From Flavobacteriaceae bacterium PS02336 (lineage in GTDB: Bacteria > Bacteroidota > Bacteroidia > Flavobacteriales > Flavobacteriaceae): a stretch of 64,000 bases of DNA. The DNA lies in the NCBI GenBank assembly GCA_029960065.1, contig JASCOF010000011.1, forward strand, positions 62,001 through 126,000, given 5' to 3'. The translations under genes were made by a program, and so were the position numbers. Every line of letters starts with the position of its first letter. The stretch's first letter is position 1. The notes beneath the pieces were generated by a model, which ran no database searches, was not told the DNA's origin, and worked only from the letters and a program-made list of their open reading frames with translations. Of the stretch, positions 24,009-30,983 are shown in pieces.

Positions 24009-25586
24009 ATGAAATTTAATTCGAAATATTTACCCATAATAATCGGAGCGACCTTTGCTCTGGGAACGGTTGTCGGAAGCCTCATGAATGCTCCCACCGA
24101 TGATCAGTTTTTGGCTAAAAATTACTCTAAAACCAAACTGAACAAACTGATTGATTTTATCAATAACGAATATGTTGACAGCATCAATACAGATTCTATC
24201 GTAAATCTTACGGTAGATAATATTCTTTCCAAATTAGATCCGCATTCTGTTTATATTCCGCCAAGCGAACAAGCTGAGGTTGCTGAAAGCATGAAAGGTG
24301 ATTTCGTTGGAATCGGAATAAATTTCTACATGTATAAAGATTCAGTTGCGATTATAAAACCAATTGAAAATGGACCTTCAGCGAAAGCGGGACTAAAATC
24401 TGGAGACCGCATTTTATATGCAGGAAAAACTAAATTATACGGAAGAAAACTGCCTTCAGATAGTTTGTTTTCGAAACTAAAAGGTTTGCAGGGATCTGAA
24501 ATCGAATTGACAGTTTTTAGAAAATCGGAACAAAAGAAACTGAAGTTTAAAGTAAAAAGAGATGTTATTCCAATTAAGAGCGTTGATGCTTCTTTATTGA
24601 TTGGAAATAATGTTGGTTACATCAAAATAAATCGTTTCGCAGAAACTACTTTTAATGAATTCAAAACAGGCTTAACGAGATTAAAACAAAAAGGAATTCA
24701 ATCACTTGTAATTGACCTTCGTGACAATGGAGGCGGTTATATGGAAGAAGCAATTGCAATTGCAGATGAATTTTTAAAAGATAAACAGCTAATCGTTTTT
24801 ACAAAAAGTAAAAATGGCTCGATTGACAAAACATTTGCAACAAAGGCCGGAAGTTTTGAAACAGGAAAAGTATATGTTTTAATTAATGAAAACAGTGCTT
24901 CTGCAAGCGAAATTTTGGCCGGAGCTATTCAAGATAATGACCGCGGTACAATTGTTGGCCGCCGTTCGTTCGGAAAAGGTCTTGTGCAGAGAGAAATGGA
25001 TTTTAATGACGGATCTGCTGTTCGTTTGACGGTTGCACGTTATTATACGCCAACAGGAAGATCAATCCAGAAACCTTACAAAAAAGGAAACGACGCCTAT
25101 TTTAAAGAATCTGAATCTAGAATTGCAACTGGAGAATTATATGCAAAAGATAGTATAAAAGTAGCCGATTCGCTAAAATTCAAAACTCCAAAAGGTAAAA
25201 TCGTTTACGGTGGCGGCGGAATTGTTCCTGATGTTTTTGTTCCAATGGAAGCGGAACACGGAAATGAAAATGTGGGCTATTTATTGCAGACAGGAATTGT
25301 GGGTCATTTTGTTTTTGAAGAATTGGATAAAAATAGAAATGCTTTTGCGGGCGATAACTTCAATACGTTTTTAGGTGAAATGAAAAGTTCAGATGCGTAC
25401 TTCAAAAAGTTCAAGAACTACATTTTAATGACAGGCTTAGACTTAAAACTAGACAAAACAAAAGCATTGGTAAACCGCCATATTACGGCCGAATTTGCGA
25501 GACAATTATTTGGGGAATTATATTATTATGATGTGATTTTAAAAGATGATGCCATGATTAAAACGATTCTCAATCCGAAGAAATAA
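24009..25586 (+). CDS. S41-family C-terminal processing peptidase
   Basis: The 525-residue protein has an N-terminal signal anchor (about 7-25), a PDZ domain (about 90-175; GDFVGIGINFYMYKDSVAIIKPIENGPSAKAGLKSGDRILYAG), and a tail-specific protease core with LRDNGGGYMEEAIAIADEF, the Ser in ENSASASEILAGAIQDNDRG, and the Lys in RRSFGKGLVQ. It acts in the periplasm on C-termini of envelope proteins. The additional C-terminal 150 residues (GIVPDVFVPME... to the end) are usual in Bacteroidota. It directly follows the deaminase gene with no spacer. Confidence 0.92.
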   Translation: MKFNSKYLPIIIGATFALGTVVGSLMNAPTDDQFLAKNYSKTKLNKLIDFINNEYVDSINTDSIVNLTVDNILSKLDPHSVYIPPSEQAEVAESMKGDFVGIGINFYMYKDSVAIIKPIENGPSAKAGLKSGDRILYAGKTKLYGRKLPSDSLFSKLKGLQGSEIELTVFRKSEQKKLKFKVKRDVIPIKSVDASLLIGNNVGYIKINRFAETTFNEFKTGLTRLKQKGIQSLVIDLRDNGGGYMEEAIAIADEFLKDKQLIVFTKSKNGSIDKTFATKAGSFETGKVYVLINENSASASEILAGAIQDNDRGTIVGRRSFGKGLVQREMDFNDGSAVRLTVARYYTPTGRSIQKPYKKGNDAYFKESESRIATGELYAKDSIKVADSLKFKTPKGKIVYGGGGIVPDVFVPMEAEHGNENVGYLLQTGIVGHFVFEELDKNRNAFAGDNFNTFLGEMKSSDAYFKKFKNYILMTGLDLKLDKTKALVNRHITAEFARQLFGELYYYDVILKDDAMIKTILNPKK

Positions 25587-25603
25587 AAAATAATTTTTAT
25601 ATC

Positions 25604-25969
25604 ATGAAAATAGAAACCGTTATTAATACAGAAATTGAGCTTCTAACTGCTATTAAGAATTCGGACGTTACAGCTTTGGAAACATTTCTTCACGATGATT
25701 TATTATTTAATCTTCCAGATGGACAGACAATCACCAAGGAGTTTGATTTAGAATCATATCGTTCTGGAAAAATGAAAATCGATTCTTTAGAAGCTTCAGA
25801 TCAAATTATAAATATTATTGGAGATTCTGCAGTAGTTGCCGTTACAATTTCATTAAAAGGAACTTATGATAACAATCCAATAAATGGTGTTTTAAAATAT
25901 GTCAGAGTTTGGAAACAATTTGAAGATAATCTAAAAGTTATTGCTGGAAGCTGTGTTCAGTTGGCATAA
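25604..25969 (+). CDS. NTF2/SnoaL-like small protein
   Basis: The 121-residue cytosolic protein has the pattern of the NTF2-like cone fold. A helical start (ETVINTEIELLTAIKNSDVTALETFLHDDLLFNLPDGQTITKEFDLESYRSG) is followed by beta strands (DSAVVAVTISLKGTYDNNPINGVLKYVRVWKQFEDNLKVIAGSCVQL). Members include enzymes and binding proteins, so no activity can be assigned. It follows the S41 protease by 17 bp and may be co-transcribed. Confidence 0.75.
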   Translation: MKIETVINTEIELLTAIKNSDVTALETFLHDDLLFNLPDGQTITKEFDLESYRSGKMKIDSLEASDQIINIIGDSAVVAVTISLKGTYDNNPINGVLKYVRVWKQFEDNLKVIAGSCVQLA

Positions 25970-26015
25970 ATATTGGGAAAGAATAAATAATATAAACTTA
26001 GAAATAAAATCTTAG

Positions 26016-26033
26016 CTCCCGATGGCTATTGGG
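26016..26033. repeat. Degenerate copy of the CCCGATAGCTATCGGG palindrome
   Basis: CTCCCGATGGCTATTGGGATC, just upstream of the small lipoprotein, differs at a few positions from the perfect palindromes at 55056-55089 and 56850-56867. Confidence 0.5.
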
Positions 26034-26055
26034 ATCGCGGTTAAACATTCAAAAC

Positions 26056-26373
26056 ATGAAAAATCTAAAAAGAATAAGTTTCCTTTTACTTGTAATGACT
26101 TTTGTAATCTCTTGCACCTCTATGAAAAACGATTCTAATGCGCCAGTTTCAGGAAAAGTAGAATCAATTGAAGGCGGAAAAGACGGTTATACTGCAAAAA
26201 TTACAACAGACACAAAAGAAGTGTACTTTGCCACAATTAGTATTGTAAATGTTGGCGGACCGCAGAACTACAAACAATTAAAAATTGGTGATGTGGTTTC
26301 TGTAAAAGGAGAAAAATGGAAAACAGAAGACGAAAATCATATTAAAGTAACAGAAATCGTTTCGGTTAAATAA
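26056..26373 (+). CDS. Small lipoprotein with OB-like beta content
   Basis: The 105-residue product starts at MKNLKRISFLLLVMTFVISC with lipobox Cys20. The longer in-frame TTG start at 26029 lies inside a dispersed palindrome and is rejected. The mature part is short beta strands (PVSGKVESIEGGKDGYTAKITTDTKEVYFATISIVNVGG; LKIGDVVSVKGEKWKTEDENHIKVTEIVSV), suggestive of an OB-type barrel. No known family is recognised and function is unknown. Confidence 0.7.
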   Translation: MKNLKRISFLLLVMTFVISCTSMKNDSNAPVSGKVESIEGGKDGYTAKITTDTKEVYFATISIVNVGGPQNYKQLKIGDVVSVKGEKWKTEDENHIKVTEIVSVK

Positions 26374-26403
26374 AAATCTGATATAGATAAGTAATCATAA
26401 TAC

Positions 26404-27018
26404 ATGAGAAAACTTCTGATAGTTTTAACCTTTTTTAGTTTTGGATGTTCTTCAAATAAAGAAGATATTAGAAGCATTGAATTTATATGTTATAATTGGG
26501 ATTTAAAATATCCTACAGAAACTTTTAAGGGGGAATTTTACATCCAACCAAAATTATATTCCATTCTTAATTTAAAGGGAGAGAATCAAAGTTACGTATG
26601 TGAATTTTCTCCAAATAAGAATGAGATTTATTTTAATTCCAAAATAGATGCGAGGCTAGTGACAGATTTAGTAAATTCTTTGTCGTCAATTGAAAAAAAT
26701 AATACTCTTATAAGCTCTTATAAACAGGATGGATGTATGGAAAGTTCTCCAATGTTTAGGTTGAAAGTTGTTTATGCTGATAAAAAGGAAAAGTTTTATC
26801 AATACAGTTTTCGAAATGACAATAAAGTAGATTTGGCTATAAATAAATTATATGTTGCTTTAAAGATAAGCCAGACTGAAGGAAATTCTCAAGAGATGAA
26901 AGACACTCTTTATTTTGGAACAAAAAAGAAAGCATTAATATCGTCTGCGATGCATGCCGATACAATTGCTTTACCTTTGCCTCCTCTGCCGAGTTATAAT
27001 AAAGTGAAATTCAAATAA
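26404..27018 (+). CDS. Lipoprotein of unknown function
   Basis: The 204-residue product has lipobox Cys15 (FSFGC) followed by SSNKED. The mature part mixes helices and strands with few cysteines and no recognisable domain. The C-terminal 40 residues are Pro/Leu-rich (ADTIALPLPPLPSYNKVKFK). Base composition and codon use look lower in G+C than neighbouring metabolic genes, consistent with a lineage-specific gene. It converges with the flavoprotein gene, only 5 bp separating the stops. Confidence 0.65.
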   Translation: MRKLLIVLTFFSFGCSSNKEDIRSIEFICYNWDLKYPTETFKGEFYIQPKLYSILNLKGENQSYVCEFSPNKNEIYFNSKIDARLVTDLVNSLSSIEKNNTLISSYKQDGCMESSPMFRLKVVYADKKEKFYQYSFRNDNKVDLAINKLYVALKISQTEGNSQEMKDTLYFGTKKKALISSAMHADTIALPLPPLPSYNKVKFK

Positions 27019-27023
27019 TAATT

Positions 27024-27629
27024 TTATCGAATACTATCATGAGCGTGAGTTTGAACGCCATTATTCCATAAAGTCAGAATATCTGTAGCAACAGCAGCGC
27101 CGCTGCCAGCCGCAATGGCCAATTGACTTCTCCAGCCTGCTAAAGTTCCAATTACATAAATTCCATCAGCAACTTTGTGGTCTTCGTTTTTCAGCTGAAT
27201 ACGTTGTTTTTCTGGAAGTGCTTTTTTATGAGGTTCAACAAATTGCATTAAACCTTCAATGTCAAAAGTATTGGCAGAACCAATTCCCACAACGATATTT
27301 TTTGTTTTATAAGAGTTTTTGTTGGTTACCACAGTAAATTCAGGATAACTTCCCTCGATTTTCATTACTTTTTCATTTGGAATCTGAGTAATATGCGGGT
27401 ATGTTGTGGCTAAATCCTGTGCGCTTTCTGTAAGCAGTTCAGAACCTAATTTTCCTGGAGTAATTCCGTAAGCGTTATAAAAGATAGCTTCTTGTAAAGA
27501 AGAATTTTTTTGATGTGTAAAAATTCCGATTTTTTTGTCAGTAACAAAAGTTTTGTTTTTTGCGGATCCTAAAACTAGAGCGCAAGACATGCCTGATACT
27601 CCTCCGCCTATAATTAAAACATCAAACAT
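27024..27629 (-). CDS. Short FAD-dependent oxidoreductase (half-length, thioredoxin-reductase fold)
   Basis: The 201-residue product begins with FDVLIIGGGVSGMSCALVLGSAK, the FAD-binding Rossmann signature, and ends with DGIYVIGTLAGWRSQLAIAAGSGAAVATDIL, the second FAD contact typical of thioredoxin-reductase-like enzymes. The NAD(P)H domain and redox CxxC normally between them (family length about 310) are missing. The start at 27629 lies one base after the upstream gene's stop, and an alternative start 15 bases earlier would overlap it. It is a compact flavoprotein of unknown reaction, perhaps using another reductase. Confidence 0.75.
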   Translation of the reverse strand: MFDVLIIGGGVSGMSCALVLGSAKNKTFVTDKKIGIFTHQKNSSLQEAIFYNAYGITPGKLGSELLTESAQDLATTYPHITQIPNEKVMKIEGSYPEFTVVTNKNSYKTKNIVVGIGSANTFDIEGLMQFVEPHKKALPEKQRIQLKNEDHKVADGIYVIGTLAGWRSQLAIAAGSGAAVATDILTLWNNGVQTHAHDSIR

Positions 27630-27630
27630 A

Positions 27631-27834
27631 TTATCTGTTATCATTCATTTTTTCTTCAATTCTTTTTGAAATTCTAAAAATCAAAAGAATCAGAACAGCG
27701 CAAAATGAAGCGGCGATTCCAATAAAAGCTACAATACTGTCTCCTTGAAAAGGATTTTTAAAGTCTAATAGCGTAATATTAAAAACAATTAAAGCTAATG
27801 CTAAAAGCACTAAGATTGAAGTGAAAATTTTCAT
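27631..27834 (-). CDS. Small two-helix membrane protein
   Basis: The 67-residue product has two hydrophobic helices (about 5-23 and 33-52) joined by a short polar loop (DFKNPFQGDS) and a basic/acidic tail RISKRIEEKMNDNR. It directly precedes the flavoprotein gene, with one base between them, so the two are likely translated from one message. The protein could anchor or partner the flavoprotein. No family is recognised. Confidence 0.65.
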   Translation of the reverse strand: MKIFTSILVLLALALIVFNITLLDFKNPFQGDSIVAFIGIAASFCAVLILLIFRISKRIEEKMNDNR

Positions 27835-27937
27835 AAGATTGTTTTTGTTTGGTCTAAAATAATAAAGTAGAACTCTTGAAAATGTCTTAGAGTTATATTT
27901 TAGAATATTTTACGGGGTAAATTTATAAAAATAAATT

Positions 27938-28516
27938 TTAGACAAACAAACCTTTAACATTAGCGGCGAATAATTTAACAGCAATCGCTAAAAGTATTAC
28001 TCCAAAAGTCTTACGAACCACACCAAGTCCGTTTTCTCCTAACAAATTTTCGATCTTTTTAGAAGACTTTAAAACAATATATACCAAAATAATGTTTAGT
28101 AAAATCGCAATGATAATATTAATAGTGTGAAACTGTGAACGAAGCGATAATAAAGTCGTCATTGTTCCTGCTCCAGCAATTAGCGGAAAAGCAAGCGGTA
28201 CAATTGAAGCAGAACCAGGTTCTTCGTCACGATAAATTCGAATTCCTAAAATCATTTCTAAGGCAAGAAAGAATAAAACGAAAGATCCGGCAACAGCGAA
28301 AGAATGTACGTCGATACCAATTAAGTTTAATAAGCCTTCTCCAACAAAAAGAAAAACAATCATAATAGCGCCAGCAACGATAGAAGCCTTTTCAGATTCA
28401 ATGTGTCCCACTTTTGCTCGTAAATTCACAATAATCGGAATTGAACCTACAATATCAATTACGGCAAAAAGCACCATACTAACAGTAACGATTTCTTTAA
28501 AGTCTATTTCTAACAT
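27938..28516 (-). CDS. MarC-family integral membrane protein
   Basis: The 192-residue protein has about six membrane helices and the MarC (NAAT) pattern: VLFAVIDIVGSIPIIVNL at the N-terminus, SIVPLAFPLIAGAGTMTTLLSLRS in the middle and LGVVRKTFGVILLAIAVKLFAANVKGLF at the end. Family members have been linked to amino-acid or small-molecule export, but the function of MarC proteins is unsettled. Single gene. Confidence 0.88.
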   Translation of the reverse strand: MLEIDFKEIVTVSMVLFAVIDIVGSIPIIVNLRAKVGHIESEKASIVAGAIMIVFLFVGEGLLNLIGIDVHSFAVAGSFVLFFLALEMILGIRIYRDEEPGSASIVPLAFPLIAGAGTMTTLLSLRSQFHTINIIIAILLNIILVYIVLKSSKKIENLLGENGLGVVRKTFGVILLAIAVKLFAANVKGLFV

Positions 28517-28670
28517 ATCGCTTTTGATTTTTAAGGTTAAAAAACTGCTGCAAAAGTAGTTAATAAAGTTAGGTGATTTTTCGGTAGAATTTACTTTTGT
28601 TATAAAAACATGGTTTTGTGGTTAAAAAAGTGATATTTGTAACAATTATGGTTTTTGTCACAGAGTATCG

Positions 28671-28759
28671 CAAAGATTTTCCGCAAAGATTCACGAAGTA
28701 ATATTCTAAATAGTATATAAAGAAATAGAATCTTTGTGAATCTTTGCGGGAAACCTCGG
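28671..28759. repeat. Inverted repeat of the CAAAGATT/AATCTTTG family
   Basis: CCGCAAAGATTCAC (28681-28694) faces GTGAATCTTTGCGG (28736-28749), with a further direct copy on each side (near 28669 and 28751). The unit resembles the -7 promoter sequence, so it could also create spurious promoters. Confidence 0.6.
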
Positions 28760-28798
28760 CGAATCTTTGCGGTACATTTTTTATGTGCTTTCTTTGAC

Positions 28799-28806
28799 TA
28801 TCTTTG
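28799..28806 (+). promoter_or_regulatory. -7 promoter element TATCTTTG of the DUF3109 gene
   Basis: This exact TAnnTTTG match, 29 bases before ATG 28836, shows that the longer frame starting at 28767 cannot be the real gene start. Confidence 0.65.
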
Positions 28807-28835
28807 CACTTTATAAATCAGCGTATTTTAATATC

Positions 28836-29405
28836 ATGTTTCAGTTAGGGAAAACTATTATTTCAGAAGATATTCTGGAAAAAGAATTTGTGTGCAACTT
28901 GTCAGCTTGTAAAGGAGCTTGTTGTGTGGATGGAGATGCGGGCGCGCCTTTGAATGAGGCTGAAACGAAAATCTTAGAAGAAATTTATCCAAAAGTAAAA
29001 CCTTTTTTAAGAAAAGAAGGAATAGCAGCAATCGAAGCGCAGGGAACTTGGGTAAACGGAACCGACGGCGATCTTGAAACGCCTCTTATTGATAATAAAG
29101 ATTGCGCTTATGTAATTTTTGACGGCAAAACCGCGCTTTGCGGAATTGAGCAAGCTTACAATCAAGGAATAGTTGATTGGAAAAAACCAGTTTCTTGTCA
29201 TTTGTACCCAATTCGTGTAAAAGACTTTACAGAGTTTGCAGCGGTAAATTATGATAAATGGGATATTTGTGATGATGCTTGTTCTTTAGGAAAAGAATTG
29301 GAAGTTCCAGTTTACAAATTTGTAAAAGAAGCGTTAATCCGTCGCTTTGGGGAAGATTGGTATATGGAACTGGAAAAAGTGGCAAAAGAATATAAAAATT
29401 CATAA
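28836..29405 (+). CDS. DUF3109-family cysteine-rich protein
   Basis: The 189-residue cytosolic protein has a conserved cysteine cluster near the N-terminus (FVCNLSACKGACCVDGDAGAPL), then CAYVIF...ALCGIEQAYN and KPVSCHLYPIRV...KWDICDDACSLGKE. This pattern, about ten cysteines, is the DUF3109 signature and resembles the CxxxCxxCC clusters of YkgJ-like proteins that bind zinc or an iron-sulfur cluster. The start at MFQLGKTII is fixed by the promoter. The function is unknown across the family. Confidence 0.85.
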   Translation: MFQLGKTIISEDILEKEFVCNLSACKGACCVDGDAGAPLNEAETKILEEIYPKVKPFLRKEGIAAIEAQGTWVNGTDGDLETPLIDNKDCAYVIFDGKTALCGIEQAYNQGIVDWKKPVSCHLYPIRVKDFTEFAAVNYDKWDICDDACSLGKELEVPVYKFVKEALIRRFGEDWYMELEKVAKEYKNS

Positions 29406-29740
29406 ATAAACGACTTTGCTTAATAGTCTTTTTGACTATATATTTTGACTCAAAAAAATAAAGTTTTGACTCAAAAAAAACTTTTTAAAACTATTTAAAA
29501 TTTCTTGCTTTTTATATTTAAAAGTCTATATTTTACGGGGCTTCAAGGCATAATTGCGGGTTTTAAATACTTCATTTACAGTAAATTAATTATTGTATGA
29601 AAAATGTTTCAAAAATTTAACGTTGTTAAAAACTACAGCAAATTGTGAATAAGTTTGACTTTCATTTTTGCCGTTAATTGACAATCTTTGTAGTCTACTG
29701 AATCAGTAAAAATTCAATAAAAAAATTAACAGAATCTGTC
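29406..29740. other. Intergenic region upstream of nrdB
   Basis: No gene is seen. The first part is A/T-rich with two TTTTGACTCAAAAAAA copies (about 29444 and 29465). Near nrdB lie the palindromes TTTAAC-GTT-GTTAAA (29616-29630) and TACTGA-A-TCAGTA (29696-29708), flanking a -7-like AATCTTTG (29683-29690). Confidence 0.55.
29616..29708 (+). promoter_or_regulatory. nrdB promoter region with two palindromes
   Basis: A 6-bp-arm palindrome (29616-29630) lies upstream and a 13-bp perfect palindrome (29696-29708) lies just downstream of the probable -7 element AATCTTTG. One could be an operator for ribonucleotide reductase expression. Neither matches the NrdR box I know, so the factor is open. Confidence 0.45.
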
Positions 29741-30718
29741 ATGTCACAAATCGAACCAATATTACAAGAAAATAAAAACCGCTTCGTTATTTTTCCGATT
29801 AAACATCATGATATTTGGGAATGGTACAAGAAGATGGAAGCAAGTTTTTGGACTGCCGAAGAAATCGACTTACACCAAGATTTGACAGACTGGAATAACA
29901 AATTAAATGATGATGAAAGATATTTCATCAAACATATTTTGGCATTCTTTGCAGCTTCTGACGGAATCGTAAATGAAAATTTGGCTGAGAACTTTGTAAA
30001 TGAAGTTCAATATGCTGAAGCGAAGTTTTTCTACGGATTTCAAATCATGATGGAGAATATTCACAGTGAGACGTATTCTCTGTTAATTGATACTTACGTA
30101 AAAGACGAAACTGAAAAAGCAGAATTATTTAATGCTTTAGAAGTTTTCCCTGCAATTGCTAAAAAAGCAGAATGGGCTTTAAAATGGATCGAGTCAGATT
30201 CGTTTGCTGAAAGACTTATTGCTTTTGCTGCCGTTGAAGGAATCTTTTTCTCAGGTGCTTTCTGTTCTATTTATTGGTTGAAAAAACGTGGTTTAATGCC
30301 AGGTTTGACTTTCTCTAATGAGTTGATTTCTCGTGACGAAGGCGTACATTGTGATTTTGCAGTTCACTTACACAATCACCATTTGGTAAACAAAGTGCCA
30401 AAAGATAGAATTAAAGAAATTATTGTCGATGCTTTAGATATCGAAAGACAGTTTGTAACAGAATCTCTTCCGGTAAGCTTAATTGGTATGAATGCTGGTC
30501 TAATGACACAGTATTTAGAGTTTGTTGCTGATAGACTTTTGGTTGAATTAGGATGCGAGCGTGTTTACGGATCAGCGAATCCATTCGATTTCATGGACAT
30601 GATTTCTCTTCAAGGAAAAACTAATTTCTTTGAAAAACGTGTTGCCGAGTATCAAAAATCTGGTGTGATGAACACAGACAGCGATGCTCAGAAAATTTCA
30701 TTCGATGCAGATTTTTAG
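29741..30718 (+). CDS. nrdB: Ribonucleoside-diphosphate reductase, beta (radical) subunit
   Basis: The 325-residue class I small subunit houses the di-metal centre that generates the radical for deoxynucleotide synthesis. Conserved metal-ligand helices are visible: WTAEEIDLHQDLTDW (acidic ligand), YGFQIMMENIHSETYSLLIDTY (E and H), GIFFSGAFCSIYWLK and SRDEGVHCDFAVHL (E and H). Length and pattern are those of class Ia NrdB. nrdA follows 265 bp downstream on the same strand. The order B-A with a long structured spacer is unusual compared with tightly packed nrdAB. Confidence 0.95.
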   Translation: MSQIEPILQENKNRFVIFPIKHHDIWEWYKKMEASFWTAEEIDLHQDLTDWNNKLNDDERYFIKHILAFFAASDGIVNENLAENFVNEVQYAEAKFFYGFQIMMENIHSETYSLLIDTYVKDETEKAELFNALEVFPAIAKKAEWALKWIESDSFAERLIAFAAVEGIFFSGAFCSIYWLKKRGLMPGLTFSNELISRDEGVHCDFAVHLHNHHLVNKVPKDRIKEIIVDALDIERQFVTESLPVSLIGMNAGLMTQYLEFVADRLLVELGCERVYGSANPFDFMDMISLQGKTNFFEKRVAEYQKSGVMNTDSDAQKISFDADF

Positions 30719-30735
30719 ACAACAAAAAATACTTT

Positions 30736-30893
30736 TAGTGTCTATCTTCTAGAGACACTGAAAAAAGATTAACAGATTATTTTTTAAGGTTGAATCTCTT
30801 TCCCCAAGTCGCAGGTTCAATAGCAATTTTTGACGCATTTAAATTCGATTTTCGAATTTGAAACGAGTAACTATTGAGAATTTGGTAATTCTC
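30736..30893 (+). other. Structured spacer between nrdB and nrdA
   Basis: Three small hairpins lie in the 265-bp spacer: AGTGTCT (30736-30742)/AGACACT (30752-30758), AAATTCGA (30841-30848)/TCGAATTT (30852-30859), and GAGAATT (30876-30882)/AATTCTC (30887-30893). None has a proper T run. They may be mRNA processing or stability elements, or remnants of repeats. Confidence 0.45.
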
Positions 30894-30983
30894 TAAAATT
30901 AATTTAAAAACACGCAATGTTTAAGTGCTGGAGTTCGTTCTCTAGATACTTTCATTTTTTCAATAACTATAAAAGGTAAGCTT

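Noticed and set aside
26029..26055. TTG start giving a longer small lipoprotein
   Set aside because: The extra residues come from a dispersed palindrome and would precede the lipoprotein signal peptide, so ATG 26056 is used.
28135..28365. Plus-strand frame inside the marC-type gene
   Set aside because: It is antisense to a well-supported six-helix membrane protein, and its translation is a Gln/Lys-rich shadow.
30800..30835. A tRNA-like T arm (GGTTCAATA) in the nrdB-nrdA spacer
   Set aside because: The flanking bases do not form a T stem and no anticodon or acceptor arm is found.
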